Source: a bacterium
GTDB lineage: Bacteria; Tectomicrobia; Entotheonellia; Entotheonellales; Entotheonellaceae
Direction: 5' to 3'
Length of the DNA: 6,272 bases
Assembly: GCA_027294925.1 (NCBI GenBank)
Contig: JAPULM010000465.1
Coordinates: 1-6,272, forward strand
Shown here: piece by piece, positions 1 through 5,977 of the stretch
How the letters are laid out: the number at the start of each line of letters is the position of its first letter
Position numbering within the stretch: position 1 is the stretch's first letter
The notes under the pieces: generated by a model
What the model saw: the letters and a program-made list of their open reading frames with translations, nothing else
What the model was told of the DNA's origin: nothing
Databases searched by the model: none
Made by a program: the position numbers and the translations under genes

Positions 1-161
1 TGCTCGTCAACGGCGAGCTGCTGGGCCACGACAAGCTCATCTTTGAGGCCCTCCAAATCACCGTCGTCAAGGCCGAAGCGCTTCCTCAGGGCCCAATATG
101 ACACCCGCCCTTGACGCTGGAGCAGATCAATCACCTCGGCCAAAAGTTCGTCAAGTGTCAT
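1..161 (-). CDS. N-terminus of probable class III adenylate/guanylate cyclase with AAA/TPR regions (partial)
   Basis: Reading leftwards from the ATG at 161-159, 53 codons are open to the window edge, and the rest of the gene lies outside. The protein starts MTLDELLAEVIDLLQRQGRV, followed by SYWALRKRF and a segment ending QQLAVDE. From family knowledge, this short helical header (M-T-x-D-E...LLQR-GRVSY-ALKRRF-L-DD...LAVDE) is typical of long cytoplasmic proteins that continue into a class III nucleotide cyclase domain, an AAA ATPase and TPR repeats. None of these is visible here, so cyclase activity is inferred from the header alone. The usual Arg after SY is Trp here. Upstream on the minus strand there is only a weak GGAAAA-like ribosome site. 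The gene is divergent from the PEP-utilizer gene and separated from it by a terminator-like hairpin. Another protein using the same header domain cannot be excluded. Confidence 0.68.
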   Translation of the reverse strand, partial: MTLDELLAEVIDLLQRQGRVSYWALRKRFGLDDGDLEGLKDELVVAQQLAVDE

Positions 162-173
162 GATGCGTTTTCC

Positions 174-203
174 AAAGTAGCGGCCGGCAACGAAACGTGT
201 CAG
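174..203 (-). promoter_or_regulatory. Weak candidate promoter for the leftward cyclase-like gene
   Basis: On the minus strand, CTGACA (plus-strand 198-203) is five-sixths of a -35 consensus. It is followed after 18 bases by TACTTT (174-179), a poor -10 match at 3 of 6 positions. It lies downstream of the minus-strand hairpin at 231-264 and just upstream of the ATG at 161. This leaves almost no 5' leader, so the true promoter may be elsewhere. Only the position and the -35 match support it. Confidence 0.18.
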
Positions 204-230
204 CCTTGCAGCCGCTTGTTCATGCAACGG

Positions 231-260
231 AAAAAGTTGGGTTTCGCTGCTTAACCCAAC
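231..260 (-). terminator. Rho-independent terminator-like hairpin, minus strand
   Basis: On the minus strand the 8-bp stem of the REP-like element is followed at once by TTTTT (plus-strand AAAAA at 231-235), which gives the stem plus U-tract form of an intrinsic terminator. It would stop leftward transcripts arising inside or beyond the PEP-utilizer gene from entering the cyclase-like gene, whose own promoter would then lie between 162 and 230. The stem has only three G-C pairs in its middle and two at its ends, so efficiency may be modest. Confidence 0.4.
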
Positions 261-264
261 CTAC
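236..264 (-). repeat. GTAG-type REP-like palindromic element
   Basis: The plus strand shows GTTGGGTT at 236-243, a 9-base loop and AACCCAAC at 253-260, a perfect 8-bp inverted repeat, followed by CTAC at 261-264. On the minus strand this reads GTAG, then GTTGGGTT, loop, AACCCAAC. A GTAG tetranucleotide just before a palindrome is the layout of REP elements mobilised by RAYT (REP-associated tyrosine) transposases. Sequences with the GTAGGTTGGGTT...AACCCAAC pattern are, to my knowledge, dispersed in many copies in several proteobacterial and other genomes. No transposase gene is present, so this would be a solitary, non-autonomous copy. Copy number elsewhere in the genome cannot be judged from this window. 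Confidence 0.6.
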
Positions 265-304
265 GGGGATAGCACACATGGCATCTATATCAAATAGGTA
301 CATG

Positions 305-333
305 TTGTCTGGCAAAAGATACTGTGCTACCAT
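305..333 (+). promoter_or_regulatory. Candidate sigma70-type promoter for the PEP-utilizer/MFS pair
   Basis: TTGTCT at 305-310 (4 of 6 to TTGACA) is followed after exactly 17 bases by TACCAT at 328-333 (4 of 6 to TATAAT). A start near 340 would leave a leader of about 68 bases before the ATG at 408. A second -10-like hexamer, TATGCT, sits at 345-350. These are moderate matches that random sequence could produce. Their support is position in the AT-richer part of the intergenic region upstream of a two-gene unit. Confidence 0.3.
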
Positions 334-394
334 CGCCATAAGACTATGCTACAGGCAATACCGGGCTGTTGCAAGCCTTCTTCAACGACCGTTC

Positions 395-399
395 AGGAG
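395..399 (+). promoter_or_regulatory. Shine-Dalgarno AGGAG deciding the start at 408
   Basis: AGGAG ends 8 bases before the ATG at 408-410, an ideal distance. The longer reading frame could begin at a TTG at 369, but this ribosome site lies inside that extension, and the extra 13 residues do not resemble the family's N-terminus. The ATG at 408 is therefore preferred. Confidence 0.75.
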
Positions 400-407
400 T
401 TACGTAT

Positions 408-2042
408 ATGGCCTCTGATACCACCTCAGACTTTCCGATTCCTACGGATCTGCCGCACTTCTGGCAGTGGGACAAGCTACACTTTCCCCGCCCGCTGACC
501 CCGCTGACCGAGGAGATCTTTATGCCGACGGCAGGGGAAGGGTTCTGCACCGCAATGGAAGAATACGCCTGCCCTTTTACTTTCGAAATCCGGGTCATCA
601 ACCGCTTCGGCTATAGTGCGCTCACACCTGCCGATACGGGCAGTGAGACGCCGGAAGATCGGCTCGCACGCCACCAGGAGATCCTGAGTCAGCTGTTGCC
701 ACGTATGGGCGAGCTGTGGGAGCAGGAGTGGCTGCCGTCCATCCTCCCCGGACTTGACAAGGCCCGTCACACAGACTATGCCGCGTTGAGCGACGAGCAG
801 CTGTTGGACACCCTGGACGAGATGCGGAGGGACCTCTTGCAGCGCTGGTTGGTGCATGGCAGGATCAACTTCGTCACCGTTTCCGCGAGCTTGTTCGCGG
901 ACTTCTATAACGAAACCTTCGAGCCCGAAGACCCGACTGAGCCTTATCAGGTGCTGCAGGGCTTCCCCACCCGCTCCGTCGATGCAGGACGTGGCCTGTG
1001 GCAGCTGAGCAGGACCATTAAACATAGCACCACCCTCAGAGAATTATTCGAAACCCTGGACCTGTCAGCGTTACAATTGCAATTGCAGCGCTCGGACGAA
1101 GGGCGCGCCTTTCTGCGTGCGTTCGATACTTACCTAGACGAATTTGGCTGGCGCAGCGATGCATTCGAGCTGGCCGACCCAACCTGGCGGGAACATCCCG
1201 TCATCCCCCTGAACACACTGCATGGCTATATCCATCTGGATAACGACGCCGACCCTAATATACGTTTTCAGCAAGCCGTACAACTCCGTGAGGCGCTCCT
1301 CGCCCAAGCGCGGCAGCGGCTGGCGGGAGAACCTGAGAAGCTGGCCCGCTTCAACGAGTTATATGAGATGGCGCGCCACTACCTGCCGATCACGGAAAAT
1401 CACAATTACTATATCGATCAAATCGGCGACGCGGTCATGCGGCTGCCTATTCTGGAAATTGGCCGCCGCCTGGTACAGCGGGACGCTTTAGCCAACGAGA
1501 ACGATGTCTTCCTGCTCTATGTCGCTGACATCCAGCAAGCGCTCTCCGGTACCGATCAGCAAACGCTGGTGGCGCAACGGCAGGCAGACCTGGACGCGTG
1601 GTCGAAAATCGTACCGCCGGCCGCTATTGGCGAACCGCCGCCGGAAACCGACGATCCCTTCGTGCAAGCCATCATAAAAATGTATGGCATGCCCCCGGAG
1701 CCGAGTCAGGATCCCAATATCATCATCGGCATCGGCGCCTCACCCGGCACCGTGCAGGGCAAAGCCAAAGTCGTACGTGATCTGTCCGAGGCCAGCAAAA
1801 TCAACCCTGGCGACATCATGGTCTGCGAGATGACCATGCCGCCCTGGACGCCACTGTTCTCAACCGTCAGTGCGCTGGTTGCCGACACCGGAGGCGTCCT
1901 CAGCCACTGCGCCATTGTCTCCAGAGAGTATCGTCTACCGTGTGTGGTCGGAACCGTCGTCGGCACCTCTGTCATCAAAGACGGCATGCAGCTGACCGTC
2001 GATGGCGCCAAGGGAATTGTCCGCATTGACTCGCGAGCCTGA
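408..2042 (+). CDS. PEP-utilizing enzyme-like protein with phosphohistidine swivel domain, no ATP-grasp domain
   Basis: The 544-residue protein starts at the ATG at 408, which has AGGAG upstream. Its C-terminal part (about residues 438-541) is the mobile, swivelling domain of PEP synthase, PPDK and rifampicin phosphotransferase. It opens with IGASPGTVQGKAKVV and carries the signature GGVLSHCAIVSREYRLPCVV, whose His500 would be the phosphorylated residue. The first 430 residues are mostly helical and start with a W-DKLHFPRPLTPL segment, as in the middle, substrate-binding part of Rph-like proteins. The N-terminal ATP-grasp domain of complete enzymes is missing, and a stop at 339-341 with no similar sequence upstream argues against a simple frameshift. 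A separate ATP-binding subunit is known for phenylphosphate synthase and could exist elsewhere. The substrate is unknown. The family is clear, and the exact function is open. The gene overlaps the downstream MFS gene. Confidence 0.85.
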   Translation: MASDTTSDFPIPTDLPHFWQWDKLHFPRPLTPLTEEIFMPTAGEGFCTAMEEYACPFTFEIRVINRFGYSALTPADTGSETPEDRLARHQEILSQLLPRMGELWEQEWLPSILPGLDKARHTDYAALSDEQLLDTLDEMRRDLLQRWLVHGRINFVTVSASLFADFYNETFEPEDPTEPYQVLQGFPTRSVDAGRGLWQLSRTIKHSTTLRELFETLDLSALQLQLQRSDEGRAFLRAFDTYLDEFGWRSDAFELADPTWREHPVIPLNTLHGYIHLDNDADPNIRFQQAVQLREALLAQARQRLAGEPEKLARFNELYEMARHYLPITENHNYYIDQIGDAVMRLPILEIGRRLVQRDALANENDVFLLYVADIQQALSGTDQQTLVAQRQADLDAWSKIVPPAAIGEPPPETDDPFVQAIIKMYGMPPEPSQDPNIIIGIGASPGTVQGKAKVVRDLSEASKINPGDIMVCEMTMPPWTPLFSTVSALVADTGGVLSHCAIVSREYRLPCVVGTVVGTSVIKDGMQLTVDGAKGIVRIDSRA

Positions 2043-3438
2043 TGATCTAACTGGTGCTGCCTCCACAGATGCAGCGGAACAGAACGCTGGCGGACGTTGG
2101 ATGGTGTTGCTGGTGGCGCTCGGCACCATGCTGGCGCCGCTGAATTCTACCCTGATCGCGGTCGCCTTACCGAATGTGATGACGGAATTCAACGTCGGCG
2201 CGGCGCAGGTGACCTGGCTGGTTACCGCTTACCTGGCCGCCATGGCATCGCTACAACCCCTGGCAGGGAAAATTGGCGACCGCTGGGGGCGACGACATCT
2301 CGTTCTCGGCGGACTCATGCTGTTCGGCCTCGCCTCACTCGCCTCTGCGCTAGCCCCTACGCTGTGGGTGCTCATCCTGTTGCGGGCCTTGCAAGGTGTA
2401 GCAGGTGCCTGCATCGTTCCGAACGGTGCGGCGCTCGTTCGCGAAGCGCTCCCCGTAGAGCGCCGCGGCAGAGGGTTTGGCTACATCGAAACCGCTGTAG
2501 GCCTGGCGGCGGCAACCGGGCCACCTCTAGGTGGCGTCATCATCGCCATCGCCGGCTGGCGCGCTATCTTCTTGGTCAATGTCGTCTTGGTACTACCCTC
2601 GCTGTTCATCGGCTGGAGAATACTCGCCTCAGACCCTAGCGCTGCTGTCGGGCAGCGCTTCGACCTAACCGGCGCCATCCTGTTGCCCATACTGATTATG
2701 GGTGGGGCCGGATGGCTGATGTCTCTCGGGCGTAACACGACACCACTCGCCTTGATCATAGGCAGTATCGTCGTATGTGTCATCGCAACATTATTTGTCC
2801 GACACGAATACCAACACCCCGATCCGGTTATCAAGCCCCAGATCTTCCGTCATCGAGCCTTCGCCGCCGCCAACGCGAGTATCGGACTGGGCAATCTAGC
2901 CATGTACACCCTTCTCCTTTCCGTACCTCTTTTGCTGGCGAGTCGAAGCGATGCCGCAAGCCTCCAAACCGGATTTGTACTGCTCTCCTTGTCTGCCTCA
3001 ATGGTTGTTCTGGCGGCTCTTGGAGGACGGCTGGCAGATCGCTTTGGCCGGCGTCTGCCAACTGTTATCGGCCTGGCTATACTAGCCCTGGGAACCCTGC
3101 CATTTGCCCTGGCCGGCACCGGCATCACCCTGCCGACCCTGGTTACCGGCCTCACCCTAGTGGGCATGGGGGTTGGGCTATCAACACCAGGCTTACGCAC
3201 CACAGCGGTCGAAGTCGTGCCGAGAGCAGAGGCCGGTGTCGCCTCGGGTGTATATTCGACCAGCCGTTACCTGGGAAGCATATTAGGCTCAGTCATCCTG
3301 AGCGCCCTGTTGGGAGCCAAACAGCATGACGTGGACAACCTTGCAACGGTCTTCATCATCGTGTTTATTGCGGCATTATTGGCAATCCTTGCAGGTCTCG
3401 GCTTACAAAGCCAACCAAAGCCCGTCGTCTACGACTAG
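2002..3438 (+). CDS. DHA2-type (EmrB/QacA-like) MFS drug/proton antiporter, 14 TM
   Basis: This inner-membrane exporter of 478 residues has about 14 hydrophobic segments. Motif A (GKIGDRWGRR, residues 89-98) follows TM2. Motif C, the antiporter motif (GLAAATGPPLGG, 167-178), is in TM5 and is followed by the GWRAIFLVNV turn. A second motif A (GRLADRFGRR, 342-351) lies in the second half. The TM1 motif reads LNSTLIAVALP (47-57), with Asn48 where many relatives have Asp. The family expels drugs, dyes or metabolites in exchange for protons, and the substrate here is unknown. The start is uncertain. ATG at 2002 overlaps the upstream gene by 41 bases but lacks a ribosome site. TTG at 2026 has AGGGA at 2011-2015, ten bases upstream. 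ATG at 2101 would remove only soluble residues before TM1. All of these keep the membrane core. Overlap with the PEP utilizer suggests coupled translation. Confidence 0.9.
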   Translation: MAPRELSALTREPDDLTGAASTDAAEQNAGGRWMVLLVALGTMLAPLNSTLIAVALPNVMTEFNVGAAQVTWLVTAYLAAMASLQPLAGKIGDRWGRRHLVLGGLMLFGLASLASALAPTLWVLILLRALQGVAGACIVPNGAALVREALPVERRGRGFGYIETAVGLAAATGPPLGGVIIAIAGWRAIFLVNVVLVLPSLFIGWRILASDPSAAVGQRFDLTGAILLPILIMGGAGWLMSLGRNTTPLALIIGSIVVCVIATLFVRHEYQHPDPVIKPQIFRHRAFAAANASIGLGNLAMYTLLLSVPLLLASRSDAASLQTGFVLLSLSASMVVLAALGGRLADRFGRRLPTVIGLAILALGTLPFALAGTGITLPTLVTGLTLVGMGVGLSTPGLRTTAVEVVPRAEAGVASGVYSTSRYLGSILGSVILSALLGAKQHDVDNLATVFIIVFIAALLAILAGLGLQSQPKPVVYD

Positions 3439-3473
3439 TTGTGTAGCGCAATTACCCTTGTCTGTCCCCATTC

Positions 3474-3500
3474 GCCGCCAAAATCGTGTATGATGGCGGC
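3474..3500 (+). promoter_or_regulatory. Inverted repeat overlapping a -10-like hexamer upstream of prpD
   Basis: GCCGCCA (3474-3480) and TGGCGGC (3494-3500) are perfect 7-bp inverted arms with a 13-base spacer. TATGAT (3489-3494, 5 of 6 to the -10 consensus) lies in the spacer and touches the right arm. Transcription would start near 3501, leaving a leader of about 56 bases before the ATG at 3557. The arrangement fits an operator over a promoter. It could also be a hairpin ending the upstream MFS transcript, but no T-tract follows. No good -35 hexamer is visible at the right distance, so an activator may be needed. Confidence 0.35.
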
Positions 3501-3556
3501 AAATGGCTTTACGCTGTAGCGCTGCCCTTATTCACCTGATATCAAGTGATACCACG

Positions 3557-5005
3557 ATGAGCATCAACGTCAACCTAAACAATCGTCCGGATTACGACTG
3601 CGTCATTCAAGATATTGCCGATTATGTCCTGCATGATACGATACATTCTGCGCAAGCCTTTGACACCGCCCGCAACGCGTTAATGGACGCGCTGGGCTGC
3701 GCACTCCTGGCGCTACGCTTTCCGGAATGCACCAAACACCTGGGGCCATTGGTTGAAGGGACAGTGGTGCCGCATGGCGCACGTGTGCCAGGGACCTCGC
3801 TGCGCCTCGATCCAGTCAAAGCTGCTTGGGATCTGGGTAGCATGATCCGCTGGCTAGATTACAACGACACCTGGCTAGCCGCCGAATGGGGTCACCCATC
3901 GGACAACCTGGGGGGAATTTTAGCCGTTGCCGACCATCTGTCGCAACAACGCCTGGCCAAGGGTCACGCGCCGTTGCTCATGCGAGAGGTACTGGAAAGC
4001 ATGATCAAGGCGTATGAGATTCAGGGTGTCATAGCGCTTGAGAATGCCTTTAATCGCGTCGGTCTATGTCACGTGGTGTTGGTCAAAGTCGCCACCACTG
4101 CCGTGCTTACCAAACTCATGGGTGGTACACGCGAGCATGTCATGGCGGCGCTCTCACAAGCCTGGGTCGACGGCCAATCTCTACGCATCTACCGCCACGC
4201 GCCAAATGCCGGGTCGCGTAAATCCTGGGCTGCCGGTGACGCCACCTCCCGTGCTGTACGCCTGGCAGACATCAGCATGCGTGGCGAAATGGGTATCCCC
4301 GCTGCGCTAACCACCCCAACCTGGGGGTTTTACGATGTGCACCTAAACGGTAATCCTCTTGTCCTCGCACAACCATATGGGTCGTATGTGATGGAGAATA
4401 TTCTTTTCAAACTGTCTTTTCCTGCCGAGTTCCATGCTCAAACCGCCTGTGAATGCGCCATCACCTTGCATCCACAGGTCAAGGATCGGCTATCCGATAT
4501 CGACAAGATCGTTATTAGCACGCATGAATCGGCAATCCGCATCATTGCCAAACAAGGACCACTGGCGAATCCGGCCGACCGCGACCACTGTCTGCAATAC
4601 ATGATCGCCGTACCACTGGCCTTTGGCGCCTTAACGGCAGAACACTATGAAGATGCCTTTCATACCGCCCACCCGATTATCGATGAACTCCGAGCCAAAA
4701 TGCACGTCGTGGAAGACGAACGCTATAGCCGTGACTACCTCGAGCCGGACAAGCGCGCCATTGCTAACGCCGTGCGGGTCTTTTTCAATGACGGCACGGC
4801 CACCGACAAGATCGAGGTGGAATATCCGATCGGACATCGACGGCGGCGCGACGAAGGCATTCCACTACTGCAACAAAAATTCAAACATCATCTGGCCACA
4901 CGCTTTCCGGATTGGCGTTGCCAGACCATTTTCGAACTGTGTACCGATCAAGTCCGGCTCGAAGCCACGCCTGTACACGAGTTGATGGATTTGTTCGTCA
5001 TCTAA
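3557..5005 (+). CDS. prpD: 2-methylcitrate dehydratase PrpD (MmgE/PrpD family)
   Basis: This cytoplasmic enzyme of the methylcitrate cycle dehydrates 2-methylcitrate to 2-methyl-cis-aconitate during propionyl-CoA breakdown. From the ATG at 3557 it has 482 residues, matching the roughly 483 of the E. coli protein, and it can be followed end to end. Landmarks are [20 protein letters not shown] (98-117), [37 protein letters not shown] (around 221-237), [10 protein letters not shown] with His293, [27 protein letters not shown], and the end MDLFVI. Asp101, Thr105, His113, His172 and His293 appear to correspond to active-site positions described for the related cis-aconitate decarboxylase. The frame is open back to an ATG at 3503, but that ATG lies two bases after the inverted repeat and at the predicted transcript start. 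The upstream ribosome site for 3557 (AAGTGA, 3544-3549) is weak. prpB, prpC and acnD are absent here. Another MmgE/PrpD substrate is possible but less likely. Confidence 0.92.
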   Translation: MSINVNLNNRPDYDCVIQDIADYVLHDTIHSAQAFDTARNALMDALGCALLALRFPECTKHLGPLVEGTVVPHGARVPGTSLRLDPVKAAWDLGSMIRWLDYNDTWLAAEWGHPSDNLGGILAVADHLSQQRLAKGHAPLLMREVLESMIKAYEIQGVIALENAFNRVGLCHVVLVKVATTAVLTKLMGGTREHVMAALSQAWVDGQSLRIYRHAPNAGSRKSWAAGDATSRAVRLADISMRGEMGIPAALTTPTWGFYDVHLNGNPLVLAQPYGSYVMENILFKLSFPAEFHAQTACECAITLHPQVKDRLSDIDKIVISTHESAIRIIAKQGPLANPADRDHCLQYMIAVPLAFGALTAEHYEDAFHTAHPIIDELRAKMHVVEDERYSRDYLEPDKRAIANAVRVFFNDGTATDKIEVEYPIGHRRRRDEGIPLLQQKFKHHLATRFPDWRCQTIFELCTDQVRLEATPVHELMDLFVI

Positions 5006-5113
5006 GCCTAAGGTATGACCCTTAGAATTGATGTCCGAGACGTTAGCGCTAGCGCCAAGGCAAACGACCAAGGCGGAACATTGCATCTGCCTGGCGCATC
5101 GGCCATTCACCTG

Positions 5114-5125
5114 GTGTATAATGGC
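5114..5125 (+). promoter_or_regulatory. Consensus -10 (TATAAT) in a motif shared with the prpD upstream region
   Basis: A perfect TATAAT at 5117-5122 lies within GTGTATAATGGC (5114-5125). The same twelve bases with one change (GTGTATGATGGC, 3486-3497) lie in front of prpD. A transcript starting near 5129 would begin just before the tandem repeat and give a leader of about 59 bases to the hydrolase ATG. No convincing -35 hexamer lies 16-18 bases upstream; the bases there read GCGCAT. Confidence 0.4.
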
Positions 5126-5131
5126 CAACCA

Positions 5132-5172
5132 AGTGCTAAGGACTGAGTGCTAAGGACTGAAGTTAAGAACTG
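5132..5172 (+). repeat. Tandem 14-bp direct repeat with degenerate third unit
   Basis: AGTGCTAAGGACTG occurs at 5132-5145 and again, identically and without spacing, at 5146-5159. A third unit at 5161-5172, AGTTAAGAACTG, matches after loss of GC and one G to A change. The array lies between the TATAAT at 5117 and the ribosome site at 5176, so it would be in the 5' leader of the hydrolase mRNA. It may be a replication-slippage product or a protein-binding array. It is not palindromic. Confidence 0.75.
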
Positions 5173-5175
5173 TGT

Positions 5176-5181
5176 AAAGGA
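5176..5181 (+). promoter_or_regulatory. Shine-Dalgarno AAAGGA for the hydrolase gene
   Basis: AAAGGA ends 6 bases before the ATG at 5188 and supports that start. It follows the tandem repeat array directly, so changes in repeat number would alter the leader but not the distance between ribosome site and start codon. Confidence 0.65.
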
Positions 5182-5187
5182 TGGGAC

Positions 5188-5904
5188 ATGATTCAAGAAC
5201 GAACCATTGATTACGAACACAACGGTACGATACTGGAAGGCTTTCTTGCCTATGATGATGCAAAACCAGGTCCGCTGCCCGGCGTGTTGATTTCACACGC
5301 CTGGGCCGGTCGAGAAAAATTTGAGTGTGACAAAGCTCGGGCGCTTGCCGAGCACGGCTATGCCGGCTTTGCCCTCGATTTGTATGGCAAAGGTGTGATC
5401 GGCAGCAGTCCCGAAGAGAATACTAAACTGATGCAGCCGTTTCTCGACGATCGCGCTATGCTGCAATCCCGCCTGACCACGGCCCTAAGCACCTTTCAAG
5501 CCCAGGCCGAAGTGGACGCCGGCCGCGTTGTCGCCATGGGGTTTTGCTTTGGCGGTCTGTGCGTCCTCGATCTCGCCCGCATTGGCGCTGACGTACAGGG
5601 GGTGGCCAGCTTCCATGGGCTTTTTGTTCCACCTGGTAACACCGCCGGTAACGCCATTAAGGCCAAAGTTTTGGTGCTGCATGGCCATCATGATCCCATG
5701 GTGATCGTAGATGCGGTGATCAAGCTCGAAAACGAATTGGTCGAAGCCGGCGCCGATTGGCAAATTCACGTCTACGGCAACGCCATGCATTCGTTCACCA
5801 ACCCGGCCGCGAATGATGCCTCATTCGGCACCATGTATGATGCTGATACTGACCGCCGTTCGTGGCAAACGCTGCTCAACTTTCTGGATGAGGTGCTGAC
5901 CTGA
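5188..5904 (+). CDS. Dienelactone hydrolase family protein (alpha/beta hydrolase)
   Basis: The 238-residue cytoplasmic alpha/beta hydrolase has the usual length of the family. The catalytic triad is visible: Cys120 in the nucleophile elbow GFCFGG (118-123), Asp169 in HGHHDPM, and His201 in AMHSFTNP. The early strand LPGVLISHAWAG (30-41) and the segment GYAGFALDLYGKG (57-69) are also typical, as is the Cys nucleophile in place of Ser. Classical members open dienelactone to maleylacetate in chloroaromatic breakdown. Many homologues outside such clusters have other or unknown ester or lactone substrates, and no aromatic degradation genes are seen here, so the true substrate is not known. No signal peptide is present. 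The ribosome site AAAGGA supports the ATG. It could be transcribed together with the receptor gene 73 bases downstream. Confidence 0.92.
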   Translation: MIQERTIDYEHNGTILEGFLAYDDAKPGPLPGVLISHAWAGREKFECDKARALAEHGYAGFALDLYGKGVIGSSPEENTKLMQPFLDDRAMLQSRLTTALSTFQAQAEVDAGRVVAMGFCFGGLCVLDLARIGADVQGVASFHGLFVPPGNTAGNAIKAKVLVLHGHHDPMVIVDAVIKLENELVEAGADWQIHVYGNAMHSFTNPAANDASFGTMYDADTDRRSWQTLLNFLDEVLT

Positions 5905-5977
5905 GTCATATGAAGGTAAAGCCATATCAACGTCATGAGTCAAGCCTACACAATGCGTATTGGGGAGCCACACCAGG

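Noticed and set aside
197..418. 73-codon open frame on the plus strand in the first intergenic region
   Set aside because: It runs through the REP-like hairpin and promoter candidates, has unlikely composition and lacks a ribosome site.
477..1025. 182-codon open frame on the minus strand
   Set aside because: It lies wholly inside the PEP-utilizer gene, has no recognisable domain and no ribosome site; it is a by-product of that gene's codon use.
1074..1085. 12-bp palindrome CAATTGCAATTG inside the PEP-utilizer gene
   Set aside because: It encodes an alternating Leu-Gln stretch and is explained by codon repetition; there is no sign of a regulatory role.
2097..3329. Long plus-strand frames of 180 and 184 codons inside the MFS gene
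   Set aside because: They are rich in Arg, Ser, Pro and His as expected for out-of-frame reading of a GC-rich membrane protein gene, and show no family features.
5001..5026. Alternative small hairpins after prpD (TCTAAG with CTTAGA, or CTAAGG with CCTTAG)
   Set aside because: Stems are only 6 bp and AT-rich and no T-run follows, so a terminator call is not supported.
5902..5942. Direct repeat TGAGTCA and palindrome TCATATGA before the receptor gene
   Set aside because: They are too short to separate from chance and not linked to a recognisable promoter.
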